Origin: Pseudomonas yamanorum
GTDB taxonomy: Bacteria > Pseudomonadota > Gammaproteobacteria > Pseudomonadales > Pseudomonadaceae
Length of the DNA stretch: 64,000 bases
Direction: 5' to 3'
Assembly: GCF_900105735.1 (NCBI RefSeq)
Contig: NZ_LT629793.1
Location: 3,410,001-3,474,000 of the forward strand
Made by a program: the position numbers and the translations under genes. Under the pieces are notes generated by a model that saw only the letters and a list, made by a program, of their open reading frames with translations, did not search any database and was not told the origin of the DNA. How positions within the stretch are numbered: position 1 is the stretch's first letter; the number at the start of each line of letters is the position of its first letter. This document shows, piece by piece, positions 28,145 through 37,390 of the stretch.

Positions 28145-28210
28145 TGGTTTTCAACAATAAAGATTGACACAAAACAATAAAGTTTGACACGCATGAACAT
28201 AGATTGACAC
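28145..28210. mobile_element. right end of a Tn7-like transposon (three TnsB-type repeats)
   Basis: Three repeats follow glmS with a 20-bp period: AACAATAAAGATTGACAC (28153-28170), AACAATAAAGTTTGACAC (28173-28190) and a shorter version at 28195-28210. In Tn7 the right end is nine bases followed by ACAATAAAG. Here TGGTTTTCA precedes ACAATAAAG, which puts the tip at 28145, 24 bp after the glmS stop. The expected 5-bp target duplication would be AACCC (28140-28144). The tip is TGG rather than the usual TGT, so the exact base is uncertain. I did not find the other end in the window. Confidence 0.8.
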
Positions 28211-28217
28211 AAGGCTC

Positions 28218-28245
28218 AAACCCCCGTATCTACGGGGGTTTTCCT
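28218..28245. terminator. bidirectional terminator inside the transposon right end
   Basis: A perfect 11-bp stem (28218-28228 with 28231-28241, core CCCCCGTA/TACGGGGG) is flanked by A and T runs. It lies between the TnsB repeats and tnsA, where it would stop read-through from glmS into the tns operon. Confidence 0.85.
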
Positions 28246-28401
28246 TTCCAGGCTTTCCCTTTGGTCTGGATTCATCGCTTCAACTTTCAGCGGGTGTAGT
28301 CTGGAAAATGTTTTGAATGCGGCCGCTTTGGCGGTCGTGTCCTTCTACGACTTTTTCTCGACGCGAGGTGAAGCGGTCCGCATCGACTGAGGAGGCGTGG
28401 G

Positions 28402-29256
28402 TTGCGAGGTCGTAAATTTGCATCACAGCAGGACATTGAACGGCACATTGCAAATGGATTTGGCGAAGGCGCCGGGGCAAGCTACGTGCCTTGGCTGCGG
28501 GTACAAGATGTCCCGTCGATAGGTCGTTCGCACAAGATTCAAGGTGTGAAGATCGAGAGGATTCATCACCTTCTGTCAGATCTCGAGCGTTCCTACTTCC
28601 TTGTGTGTGAATTTTCTGAAGACGTCGTGGATATCCGGGAGCAATACCCTTTACTACCCACAGAGCGTGCGCAAGCGATAGCGTCGGCGATCGATGTACG
28701 CTATCCAAGATACCCTAGAACAACACTGCCTTATGTGATGACAACAGACTTCCTGTTAACTGTTAAGGACCCGAGCGGAAACTTCAAATCGGTAGCTAGG
28801 ACGGTGAAGTATCGTTCAGATTTAATTGGCAACGGAAGTAAAAGAACGCTTGAAAAACTTGAAATTGAAAAGCGTTTTTGGGAAAGCCAAGGTGTTGATT
28901 GGAAAATCGTAACAGACGAGTTTTTTACACGAGATTTGATTAAAAATCTTGGACTAATCAGGAGGTACTCGAAGCTCTCTCGTGATTTAATGAAAACGCC
29001 GTTGCATTCGAATTTTATCGAGTGCCTTGTAAACAGCCGGGAATATTCGTGGACCTTGGCCACCTGTCTAAGAAAAATAGCATCACTTCTGTCCATTTCC
29101 TATATAGACGCTCAAGCAATTTTCTTTCATCTGGTTTGGAACAAGATACTGAAAATCGATTTGGTTAACACTCCTCTCCACCTTACTGGTCTAGTTCCTG
29201 GCTTCGAAGTTTCACCGAGCCCTGTCCAAGTATCGTTGAAGGAGAAAATGTCATGA
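28402..29256 (+). CDS. tnsA: Tn7-type transposase endonuclease subunit TnsA
   Basis: Cuts the 5' ends of the transposon so that, with TnsB, the element moves by cut-and-paste. The 284 residues align with Tn7 TnsA. The catalytic triad appears as Glu62 (LLSDLE), Asp116 (MTTDFLL) and Lys136 (RTVKY), in a restriction-enzyme-like fold; the C-terminal half binds TnsC. It starts with TTG 28402, six nt after GGAGG. It overlaps tnsB by ATGA. Its base composition is more A+T-rich than the core genes upstream. Confidence 0.95.
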   Translation: MRGRKFASQQDIERHIANGFGEGAGASYVPWLRVQDVPSIGRSHKIQGVKIERIHHLLSDLERSYFLVCEFSEDVVDIREQYPLLPTERAQAIASAIDVRYPRYPRTTLPYVMTTDFLLTVKDPSGNFKSVARTVKYRSDLIGNGSKRTLEKLEIEKRFWESQGVDWKIVTDEFFTRDLIKNLGLIRRYSKLSRDLMKTPLHSNFIECLVNSREYSWTLATCLRKIASLLSISYIDAQAIFFHLVWNKILKIDLVNTPLHLTGLVPGFEVSPSPVQVSLKEKMS

Positions 29257-31421
29257 CTGTTCTCGTTAATGACGTTTTCGAGCCTGTAACCGATCTGTCG
29301 GTCATTGCTACGATAGCCAGGCTCCTTTACCAGGATGAAACGCATGATTTAGCAGTTTTGATGGATCTAGCTGACCCACCCCGGCAGCCGTACGCGGTTG
29401 GTCTGGAGGAGCTGCGTCGCTCGATAGCGTCTGGTCACACCAAACCAGCAGCCATCACCACGCCCGAGTTTATGCTTGTGCTTGAGGAACAGTTGGATGA
29501 GAGAGCCAAGCAAGGCCGGGACGAAAAGTGGGCCGTCATCGCCCCTCTATTAGATCCTGAATACCCGGGACAAATATTTGTACGAGGTGAGTTAGGCCGC
29601 CTTGTTAGCAGACGGGCGTCAGAGCTCGGAATCCAGCGGAAAACGATCTATCGGCTTCTTTACCGATATTGGTTTTATGGTCAAGTTCGCAACTCATTGC
29701 TAAATAATTATACGGCGGTAGGTGTTGCCGATAGAAAATATGATCCGAGCAGGCCACCAGGGCGAAAGCCTAAATTTCAAGGCGTTCTTACTTCGCCTTC
29801 CAAGATGCTCAGTGCGGTTGATAAACGATGCATCCGTGTTGGATATGCTCTTTATGTAAGAGATAAGAAATCTTCCATTTCGAGCGCATATGACGAAATG
29901 TTGAGACGATTTTACTCAGTCCGAGACATCTCTAAAAACAGTGAAGAAGAGCTTCGTTTGTTGCCTGGTTCAGAACTCCCCAGCTTGAGGCAGTTCCAAT
30001 ATTGGGGACAGATTTTTTTCGACGAGATTGCAACCGAGCGTGGCCGTAAAGGATTGAGGAGATGGTTAAAGGACTGCCGTCCGCTTTCAGGTACCGTTCG
30101 CGATTGGCTGCGTGGACCCTGTCATCAGTTCGAGATCGACGCGACTATTGCCGATATTTATTTGGTCAACAGCTACTCCAGGCGGATGCTCATTGGCCGG
30201 CCCGTAGTTTATATCGTTGTGGATAGCTTCTCCGGAATGATTGCTGGTCTCTATGTAGGATTGGAGGGCCCTAGTTGGAATGGGGCCAGGCAAGCGCTGT
30301 TCAACGCGTTTACCTCCAAAGTCGAGTTCTGCGCTCAGAACGGCGTCGAAATCAATGCAGATGATTGGAATTGTCACCACCTGCCCCACCAGATTTACGC
30401 CGACCGAGGAGAGATGCTGTCACTCGCAGCAGAGGGGCTATCGTCAGGATTGGGAATTGAGATGGGCACTGCGCCGCCTTATCGGCCGGATTGGAAGCCT
30501 ATGGTGGAAAGTCGGTTTGGCATTTTGAATGATTTGACGGGTATCAGATGGCTACCTGGCGGGGTAGCAGCGCGAGACAAAGAGCGAGGCGAGCGAGATT
30601 ACCGGCTCGATGCCACGCTGAATCTCAAAGAGTTCACCCAAATCCTCATCAAGTGCGTACTCCACTATAACGGGCACCATCGACAGCCTGAACGACTGAC
30701 GCAGGCGATGATGAATGACGGCGTTGAACCTACACCCAACGGGATATGGAATTGGGCCTGCGACAACGACCTGATCGAATCCAACAAACGTCCTGACGAG
30801 CTGGTTTACCTCCATCTCTTGCCTCGCGAGCGCGCGACCGTTCAAAAGGGTGGGGTTATGTTTCGCGGCATGCACTACGTGTGTGATATGGCCATAGAGA
30901 AAGATTGGTTTGCCAAGGCTCGCAAAGGGGGCGTTTGGTCAATAGAGTGTTGGTTCGATCCGAACTCGGCGGCATACATTTGGATTCAGGGAGAGGCCAA
31001 GCAGTTTATCCGTTGTGATCTTCGACGATCGGATGCCGGTTACGCGAATTACCGCTCGGACGAGATTTTTGATCTGCTCGAAGCCTATCGCCAAAAACCG
31101 CCTACTCGCCGGCGAGCCGAGCTGGAAAGCCGTGTGCAGCTTAGCGATCAGGTCCACCAGATCATCAGTCATGCACTCGCAGAACGAAAACTGGAACCTG
31201 CTCCGCCCACCAAGGCAGAGGCCACTGGAAACATCCGCGAGAACCGCGCAGAAGAACGTCTCCGTGAGCGTGAAAATGCGGTTGTTCCTGAAGGCGTTAG
31301 GGCGGAGCCAGCTTCACTTCAATCTGAATTGACACCGAAAGCGCATGATTCATATGCCGGCGAGCGGACTGCGCAGGTTATCGATTTGCTCAAAAGAATT
31401 CGGCCAGGACAGGCAAAATGA
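29253..31421 (+). CDS. tnsB: Tn7-type transposase TnsB (DDE integrase)
   Basis: Binds the end repeats and performs 3' end cleavage and strand transfer. The 722-residue protein has a retroviral-integrase core with DDE residues Asp296 (FEIDATIAD), Asp384 (IYADRGEM) and Glu419 (MVESRFG). The 35-residue D-E spacing equals that of Tn7 TnsB. The C-terminal tail would contact TnsC. ATGA overlaps join it to tnsA and tnsC. Confidence 0.96.
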   Translation: MTVLVNDVFEPVTDLSVIATIARLLYQDETHDLAVLMDLADPPRQPYAVGLEELRRSIASGHTKPAAITTPEFMLVLEEQLDERAKQGRDEKWAVIAPLLDPEYPGQIFVRGELGRLVSRRASELGIQRKTIYRLLYRYWFYGQVRNSLLNNYTAVGVADRKYDPSRPPGRKPKFQGVLTSPSKMLSAVDKRCIRVGYALYVRDKKSSISSAYDEMLRRFYSVRDISKNSEEELRLLPGSELPSLRQFQYWGQIFFDEIATERGRKGLRRWLKDCRPLSGTVRDWLRGPCHQFEIDATIADIYLVNSYSRRMLIGRPVVYIVVDSFSGMIAGLYVGLEGPSWNGARQALFNAFTSKVEFCAQNGVEINADDWNCHHLPHQIYADRGEMLSLAAEGLSSGLGIEMGTAPPYRPDWKPMVESRFGILNDLTGIRWLPGGVAARDKERGERDYRLDATLNLKEFTQILIKCVLHYNGHHRQPERLTQAMMNDGVEPTPNGIWNWACDNDLIESNKRPDELVYLHLLPRERATVQKGGVMFRGMHYVCDMAIEKDWFAKARKGGVWSIECWFDPNSAAYIWIQGEAKQFIRCDLRRSDAGYANYRSDEIFDLLEAYRQKPPTRRRAELESRVQLSDQVHQIISHALAERKLEPAPPTKAEATGNIRENRAEERLRERENAVVPEGVRAEPASLQSELTPKAHDSYAGERTAQVIDLLKRIRPGQAK

Positions 31422-32878
31422 AAGGTGCACAGACGTTTGCCAATTACGTCAGACAGGACATTAGTGAGTATGCGGGTAACCCGCTTATCGAAGCTTTGCC
31501 TCCGATATTGTCGGAGGCCGCGGCTGTTGAGCTGATCTCGAATTTTCCTCAGCCGGTGGATCCGAAAGAGCTGACGCTCGAAGGAGCCACTCGAATTCAC
31601 TGTATCGACCGGCTAAGAACCGTGGTACAGCCGTTTTTGCTACATCTGGAACTGGAGGCCCTGTTCTCACTGCTCATTCGTCGAGGGTATGTTGGGCGTA
31701 ACCCGATGTCGCCCGCTACCGTCCGGCATTTGCATTCTTTATCTGGGGCTCAGCGTTACCACGATGCGTTCAAGTCCACTGCAGAAACGTTTACCGTCGT
31801 CGGCCTGAGCGGCATTGGCAAGTCAACGGCACTCCACGCCATCTTGAGCCTTTATCCACAGACAATCCGTCATGAGCGCTATGAGGGAAAGCAGTTTGTT
31901 CATACCCAAATCACATGGCTGAAGCTTGACTGCCCTCGGGATGGATCGCTGGCTGGGTTTTGCCAGCAGTTTTTTTATGCGGTGGGTGACGCTCTAGGAG
32001 ATAAGGACTACCACAAGCGCTACAGGCATCGAAACATCAATGATGCGCTGCAACAGATGGAGCAGGTGGCCAGCACGTTTTTCATCGGCGCCTTGCTGAT
32101 CGACGAGCTGCAAAACCTCCACCTGGCGAAAACCGGTGGTAAAGAGAGCATGCTGAATTTTTTCCTGCACTTGGTAAACAACATCGGTATCCCGGTGGTT
32201 TTCAGTGGCACGAACTCGACAATTAGCCTGTTCTCAGAAGCCATGCGGACTGCCCGCCGAGTCTGTGGTGCCGGCACGCTCGAATTCAAACGATTCGAAA
32301 AGGATGATGAGGAGTGGCGGTTGTTGGTCGAAAATCTATGGAGCTATCAGTGGTGCAAGCAGACTGCTGAGCTGACCGACGAGATTTTTGACACGCTGTA
32401 TGAACACACTCAAGGCGTGACAGATTTCCTGGTCAAGCTTCTGGTATTGAGTCAGCGTTATGCGGTCCAGAGCGGTTCGGAGTGTTTGACTGCTGAGGTC
32501 ATGGTGAAGGTAAGCAACTCAAAAATGCAGATTCTAAAGCCAGCCCTTTCAGCCCTGCGTAGCCGTGATCCGAAGCGGATGAGACAGTTTGACGATTTGC
32601 TGCCGATTGAGGATCAACTGAGCGAAATGATGGTCTTCGATGGATTGGCACGAGAGGATCGCCTCACCTTGCTTCGAAGCGTTGTATCCCGTGAGAAACC
32701 GGCAGACCCATCTCCAACCATTCTTGCGAAAGATCACCCATCGCCGATTGCTACTGCTGTGGAAAACTCAGAGGCTAAAGCGCTTAGCGAACATGACGCT
32801 CCCCTCGACGCTCTGCGCGCTGCGGGCTGGCTCAACGAGGACCTGTTTGAGTTCTCACCGATCTATCACAAAGCGTGA
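31418..32878 (+). CDS. tnsC: Tn7-type AAA+ target regulator TnsC
   Basis: ATP-dependent adaptor between the target selector (TnsD/TniQ) and the TnsAB transposase, also responsible for target immunity. The 486 residues have Walker A GLSGIGKST (129-137) and Walker B ALLIDELQNL (Asp229-Glu230). It starts in an ATGA overlap with tnsB and is followed 16 nt later by tnsD. Confidence 0.95.
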   Translation: MKGAQTFANYVRQDISEYAGNPLIEALPPILSEAAAVELISNFPQPVDPKELTLEGATRIHCIDRLRTVVQPFLLHLELEALFSLLIRRGYVGRNPMSPATVRHLHSLSGAQRYHDAFKSTAETFTVVGLSGIGKSTALHAILSLYPQTIRHERYEGKQFVHTQITWLKLDCPRDGSLAGFCQQFFYAVGDALGDKDYHKRYRHRNINDALQQMEQVASTFFIGALLIDELQNLHLAKTGGKESMLNFFLHLVNNIGIPVVFSGTNSTISLFSEAMRTARRVCGAGTLEFKRFEKDDEEWRLLVENLWSYQWCKQTAELTDEIFDTLYEHTQGVTDFLVKLLVLSQRYAVQSGSECLTAEVMVKVSNSKMQILKPALSALRSRDPKRMRQFDDLLPIEDQLSEMMVFDGLAREDRLTLLRSVVSREKPADPSPTILAKDHPSPIATAVENSEAKALSEHDAPLDALRAAGWLNEDLFEFSPIYHKA

Positions 32879-32894
32879 GTAGGAGGGGGGTGAA

Positions 32895-34562
32895 GTGCAG
32901 CTTAAACTCCATTTCTTCCCCGCCGCGTTTCCCGACGAGACGCTGCATAGCGTGATTTCTCGTTATGCCCGTCTTTGCGGTGTTCGTAATTGCCAAGCAG
33001 CATTTGCCGGACTGAAATCGGCGGCAGCATTTTCGCAAAATGTGGCATTCCCGAGCCATCTAGGGGATTTTGTCGACGCGCTACCCAGCGGTACCGAGCT
33101 ATCGGTAGCCGAGGTCCTCATGCGCCACACATTATTACCCTACTATGCGCCGTTTTTGAGGATGAGCCAGGTTGAACAAGCTCGGACACTGATGACCGCT
33201 GATGGGAAAGGCTTGATGTTAAAGCTGGGCGTCAACGCGAGCCGTATTGGATTCGCCTCCCGAGTGCGGTTATGCCCAGAATGTATTGCCCAAGATCAGG
33301 CTCAACGGGGAGTTGCTTACTGGCACAGGGTCCACATGCTTCCAGGCGTGCTGGTATGTCCGCATCACGGTACGTCACTCAGGATCCTTGATCCTCGCTG
33401 GTTAAGCCGCAGCTCTCGACAACTTAATCTGCCGAGTGATGAGAATGTGCAAGCACACACGGTACATCTCGACACCCCGTTGCGGTGCATGCCACCGCTT
33501 CACGAAATAGCGTTGCGCTCACTTCAGGTCCTCGAGTCTGAAGTCACTGCTTTGTCGGCGGAGGCGGTGCGCTACACGCTTTTACAAAGGGCAACGCAGC
33601 TCAACCTTGCTTCTGATAACCATCGCTTGCACCTGCACATGCTGGCGCAGCACATGGCCGATTTTTTTGCCACACTCCCGCGAGAATGGGAATTTTCTAT
33701 ACTCGGAGATGTTCGTGCAGGTACACCCGCCTCATGGGTCACGAAGCTGCTTCGTACGCCTATAACCTCTCACCATCCGCTCAAATACATCTTATTGGCC
33801 GGTGCTCTGGGCGTTGAAATGGTGAGCTTGCTGCATGGTCAATGCCCTGTGAAACAGGCGGTGGCATGTGATCCGAAAGCTCACATTCGGCTTCACGCGC
33901 GCCTTTCTCCGGTGATGCCTGGTGAAGGCCTGGACTGTTCGTCAGCCGCTGTGTGGGAACATGCTCTTGAAGGAGCTGATGCCAAAAAGATCGCTGTCGT
34001 TCTAGGCGTTTCATCAGCGTATGTCTATCGTCACATCCGAAATGTACCCGGCGGGCAAGATGCTTGGAGGGAGGCGCGATTTCACATTGAGCTATGCGCA
34101 AGACGCGCGGCTTTCGAGGCTGATTATCGATTGTACAAAGCACATGCATGCAGGGTGTATGCGTGGCTGTATCGTCACGACAGACAGTGGCTTTCGGAGT
34201 CAACTGCAAACCCAAGCCCCCATCGTACGCCCCGTCTGAATAGCGCCGAAATGTTCGCTGCCCTCGATGCGAGACTGTCCGGCGAAGTCCGTCAGTGTGC
34301 CGACACGCTTTATGCTCTCGCGGGTAAGCCTGTCCGCATTTCGCGTACCAGGATTGGTCGGGAGCTTCATGTTCTTTCTCGCTTCGAAAAGCAGCTCTGC
34401 AAGCTTCCTCTCTGTGCTGCAATGCTCGAAAAAGTATGTGAACCAATCGAAGACTTTCACGATAGGCGTCTGCGATGGGCTAGACGCCAATTGTTCTCGG
34501 AGGGCAAGCCTATATCACGTTCTTCGCTCTACAGAGTCGCGAGCATTCGGCCCCCGCTGTAA
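32895..34562 (+). CDS. tnsD: target-site selector TnsD (TniQ family)
   Basis: DNA-binding selector that directs insertion to attTn7 at the end of glmS. The 555-residue protein shares with Tn7 TnsD the N-terminal TniQ domain (MRHTLLPYYAPF; LMLKLGVNASRI), a CCCH zinc finger (Cys127, Cys130, Cys155, His158) and the C-terminal segment VYAWLYRHDRQWL. The start is GTG 32895 after AGGAGG. The insertion point beside glmS and this resemblance make it the likely glmS-specific selector of this element. Confidence 0.9.
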   Translation: MQLKLHFFPAAFPDETLHSVISRYARLCGVRNCQAAFAGLKSAAAFSQNVAFPSHLGDFVDALPSGTELSVAEVLMRHTLLPYYAPFLRMSQVEQARTLMTADGKGLMLKLGVNASRIGFASRVRLCPECIAQDQAQRGVAYWHRVHMLPGVLVCPHHGTSLRILDPRWLSRSSRQLNLPSDENVQAHTVHLDTPLRCMPPLHEIALRSLQVLESEVTALSAEAVRYTLLQRATQLNLASDNHRLHLHMLAQHMADFFATLPREWEFSILGDVRAGTPASWVTKLLRTPITSHHPLKYILLAGALGVEMVSLLHGQCPVKQAVACDPKAHIRLHARLSPVMPGEGLDCSSAAVWEHALEGADAKKIAVVLGVSSAYVYRHIRNVPGGQDAWREARFHIELCARRAAFEADYRLYKAHACRVYAWLYRHDRQWLSESTANPSPHRTPRLNSAEMFAALDARLSGEVRQCADTLYALAGKPVRISRTRIGRELHVLSRFEKQLCKLPLCAAMLEKVCEPIEDFHDRRLRWARRQLFSEGKPISRSSLYRVASIRPPL

Positions 34563-34930
34563 TCGAGCCGGGCATTCTCTCCATCTAAAAAAGTTCTAAA
34601 TCAATTCACCGTGAACACATTGTTTTTCTGTTAATGAAAAAATTCACCTCCAGAAAAGGTCCGGCATACCATCACGATCAGCATGTAAACGTACTAACCC
34701 GCGATCAACCGAAATAGTTTTGCAACCGGCATGGGCTGACCTACGCGGGTTTATCGATACGTGTTTTGTATTCGAGGAATACGGGCGCGGCAGGATTTAG
34801 ATGAATTCACTACGATTCAAAGTTGAGCGGCTTTGTCATTTCAAATCCAGACCGGATGCAGAATTTTAGGGGTTGCATATATACTGCCCCCGGATGCACA
34901 TTCTCTTCGAGCCCTACCTTTAATCGGTAA
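34563..34930 (+). other. intergenic region between the two TniQ genes
   Basis: These 368 bp are more A+T-rich than the genes beside them. I find no open frame, end repeat or clear terminator. A promoter for the second tniQ gene would be expected in the last 100 bp (TTGCATATATACTG around 34875), but I cannot assign hexamers with confidence. Confidence 0.4.
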
Positions 34931-36565
34931 ATGATGTCTGATCTATTATTTTTCCCCGTTTCGATGCCGGATGAAATGCTTTACTCTCGTGTCACCCGAT
35001 ATCACTATCTGTCAGGTAACAGAACCGCGACGGAAACCTACCGCGATTTGTTCGCATCGAAACCCTTTTGCATTGGTGGCATCGTACCCAAACAGATCGA
35101 GAGGCTCGCGCACAGGCTGCCGGGGCAATCGGAGAGCAATCTCGCAGAGTTGATCAGTAGCAATACTACTTTTCCTGCTTACCGGCCGTTTCTTGGCGTT
35201 AAGCAGGGGCCGGAGAACGACGTAGGGCCACTGGGTTATGACGGGGTGGTACGGGTGCCCCGTAGAGAAGAGTCCACCCATGGCAAGGCCAAGCTTTGTC
35301 CTACCTGCGTTCAGGAGGATTTGATTGATCGGGGTTCTGCCTACTGGCATAGATCTCACCAGATACCCGGTGTTGCCGTCTGTTGGCGTCATGGCGACGC
35401 ATTGATCCATTCCTGCCCCGAGTGCTCCCGTCCGTTCTACCGAAAATTGAAGCTACTTCCCAATCTGACTGAGCCATGTGCATGCGGCTGGAGCCCCTTA
35501 AACAGCGCAGCGACTCACAAGGGTTCAAAGATGGAACAGAAAGTCGCTCTGTTCGCACACGATATCTTGCAACGCAATATTCCTCCGATAGGCAGTACGG
35601 TATTGAGTTCTTGCTACGTCCGCCAATGCAAGAAGCGCGGATTCATTTTCGGAAAAAATGCGGGTATTGCAAAACTATTCGACAGCATCCAAAGCGCTTA
35701 CGGCGACGAGCTTTTGGCGCAAATTGATCCGGCCTATAACACCGGGAAGCATGAGCAATGGATCCGGCTCAAATCAGACAAAGGTCAGCTAAATATGCCG
35801 CTCGCGCGGCATTTGATCATTGCTCTTCATTTGTTTTCCAGTGCAGATGGCTTTGAAGAGGCTCTGAAGAATGAGTCTATCCTGCTGAGTGCCGCTGTTT
35901 CTCCGCGAGCGCCCAAAGTCGAAGAATCGCGTCTTAGCCAAAAAACTAGATATCGCCAAAAAATCGAGTTGCTTTTAGCGCTACGTACCGATGCCGATAT
36001 CGAGTACCTCTGGAAGAAGGCGTACAAACCTACGCAATGGATTCTAGAAAATGATAACGCATGGTTAATGGCAAAACTCCATGCACCTAAAAAAGCTACA
36101 GTTAAGGTCGAAAAGTCCATCGATTCTAGAGACGACGCCTATGCAGCCCTTATCGAAGCGGGCGTAGATGAGCTGTATAAAGTTACGAAAGATCCGAAGA
36201 GAGTGAACATTCGGAATTTGCAATCGCTGCTCCCAGGTTCGTTACCTCATGAGCTGGATCTACGCAAGCAGAGGTTCCCTCTTACTTATCAACAGATCAA
36301 GATTCATCAGGAGTCAGTATGGCATTTCCGTCTAAGAACTTTAGTGTGGACTGTCTCTGAACTCATCAGGATGAAGCTCCCCGTGAATTACTCGACGGTA
36401 AGATTGACCTCAGCGGTATCAAGCAAGGTTTTCCTGGCTTTTTGCAGTTTCTTCGAGTGGGATCTGGAAAGCCTGGCAAGAACCGGGGTCGACGCGGAGG
36501 CCCTGCTCAGGTCTACCGGCGTATCGAGGAATTGGGAGGGACCATCGGTTCAAATAAGCTTTTGA
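34931..36565 (+). CDS. second TniQ/TnsD-like target selector
   Basis: A 544-residue protein with an N-terminal TniQ domain (FFPVSMPDEMLYSRVTRYHY). A first zinc finger is Cys123/Cys126/Cys151/His154 and a second is Cys162/Cys165/Cys183/Cys185, which the first selector lacks. Outside the TniQ core it is clearly different from the tnsD at 32895. It occupies the place of tnsE in Tn7. Elements with two TniQ proteins usually use them for two targets, so this one may direct insertion elsewhere, for example into plasmids or another chromosomal site; that is inference. The ribosome binding site is weak. Confidence 0.85.
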   Translation: MMSDLLFFPVSMPDEMLYSRVTRYHYLSGNRTATETYRDLFASKPFCIGGIVPKQIERLAHRLPGQSESNLAELISSNTTFPAYRPFLGVKQGPENDVGPLGYDGVVRVPRREESTHGKAKLCPTCVQEDLIDRGSAYWHRSHQIPGVAVCWRHGDALIHSCPECSRPFYRKLKLLPNLTEPCACGWSPLNSAATHKGSKMEQKVALFAHDILQRNIPPIGSTVLSSCYVRQCKKRGFIFGKNAGIAKLFDSIQSAYGDELLAQIDPAYNTGKHEQWIRLKSDKGQLNMPLARHLIIALHLFSSADGFEEALKNESILLSAAVSPRAPKVEESRLSQKTRYRQKIELLLALRTDADIEYLWKKAYKPTQWILENDNAWLMAKLHAPKKATVKVEKSIDSRDDAYAALIEAGVDELYKVTKDPKRVNIRNLQSLLPGSLPHELDLRKQRFPLTYQQIKIHQESVWHFRLRTLVWTVSELIRMKLPVNYSTVRLTSAVSSKVFLAFCSFFEWDLESLARTGVDAEALLRSTGVSRNWEGPSVQISF

Positions 36566-36743
36566 GGGCATCTTTGTTCCGTCAGCGTCTGCCAAACTTT
36601 GGTGTTAACAAAAATCCCATCTGGCTTGAAAGCGTAAACGCGGGGTAGCGTCAACCTTTCACATTAGTAACCTTCGCGGCAGCTTTCTGAAAGCTTTCAC
36701 TTGTTACTCTTTAACTCAGTAAATTGAGCTTTAGGAGAACATC

Positions 36744-37085
36744 ATGAAAGCAATGACAGCAGTGAAAGCGTTTTACGCCGCTTCGATTTTGACCTTATCT
36801 TCATTAGCCATGGCTGAAGGAGGCGGTGACCGCGTGTATGGTCGAATGATGCAAGAGAACCAACAAGCAATGGAACAATACGCCTCAAAGAACGGCAAGA
36901 CTCCTCCTGAAGTTGTTCATTATGAATATGGTATGAACCTCGATATCCAGAAGGTCGTCAGTGTCACGCAAGCCAATAAAACCTGTGGGGTTGCTCCTTC
37001 GCGCATGACCTATGAAGACTCTATGGGCAAGCTTAACACCGTGGAATATAAGGTCATGGCCGACAACTGCCCCCATGGAAGCTAG
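36744..37085 (+). CDS. periplasmic protein, PtrA-like N-terminus plus DUF2790 domain
   Basis: A 113-residue secreted protein. A signal peptide (cleavage after SLAMA) is followed by EGGGDRVYGRM, the signature shared with the PtrA-type proteins at 41974 and 48727. The rest matches DUF2790, a family seen mainly in Pseudomonas (VHYEYGMNLDIQKVVSV; CGVAPSRMTYEDS). The function is unknown; the setting suggests a copper-related periplasmic role. GGAG lies 7 nt before the ATG. Confidence 0.75.
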   Translation: MKAMTAVKAFYAASILTLSSLAMAEGGGDRVYGRMMQENQQAMEQYASKNGKTPPEVVHYEYGMNLDIQKVVSVTQANKTCGVAPSRMTYEDSMGKLNTVEYKVMADNCPHGS

Positions 37086-37147
37086 ACAATGAAAATTATT
37101 TAAGAACTGCATAATTCTCCTTTGTCCGAAACTAGCTTACTGCTCGC

Positions 37148-37162
37148 TGACGTAGAAGTAAT
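37148..37162 (+). promoter_or_regulatory. putative CopR box without an obvious gene
   Basis: TGACGTAGAAGTAAT fits the TGAC-N6-GTAAT motif found upstream of copper genes in this window. It points right, towards the terminator at 37300. Confidence 0.6.
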
Positions 37163-37184
37163 TTTCAGGAAAGCCTGAAGTAAT

Positions 37185-37325
37185 CCATTTTATGAAATCA
37201 TGTCCGTCAGTTGAAGTGTGTCTAACGTACAGTAAACAATTTCTCGACTACCTGATACATCCCGCCTCCTTGTTTTTCCTTTGGTTTGGGAGGTGGTTTA
37301 GGCGCCCTAGTGGCGCCTTTTTTAC
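37185..37325 (+). ncRNA. candidate copper-induced small RNA
   Basis: The unit is bounded by the CopR-type box at 37148 and a strong terminator (37300-37325). In the other box-controlled promoters a -10-like hexamer lies 11-13 nt after the box, which would place this start near 37185 and give a transcript of about 140 nt. The only open frame (from 37192) runs through the terminator and resembles nothing I know. Speculative. Confidence 0.3.
37300..37325 (+). terminator. Rho-independent terminator
   Basis: A 7-bp stem AGGCGCC/GGCGCCT with a CTAGT loop is followed by T6. It points right, downstream of the orphan CopR box; on the other strand it follows the DUF411 gene. Confidence 0.85.
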
Positions 37326-37390
37326 GTTCGAAATGAGCTATGTCCTCTGCACGGGCATGACCCTCACCATGCAGGAGCAAGATTAGAAGA

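Noticed and set aside
31329..31335. TTGACAC, the core of the TnsB repeats, inside the end of tnsB
   Set aside because: A single copy without the AACAATAAAG part or 20-bp phasing; likely chance.
34563..36743. Possible tnsE
   Set aside because: The gene in that position has TniQ and zinc-finger motifs and nothing like TnsE.
37192..37386. 64-codon frame after the orphan CopR box
   Set aside because: It reads through a strong terminator and lacks a ribosome binding site; a small RNA is the simpler reading, though a shorter peptide is not excluded.
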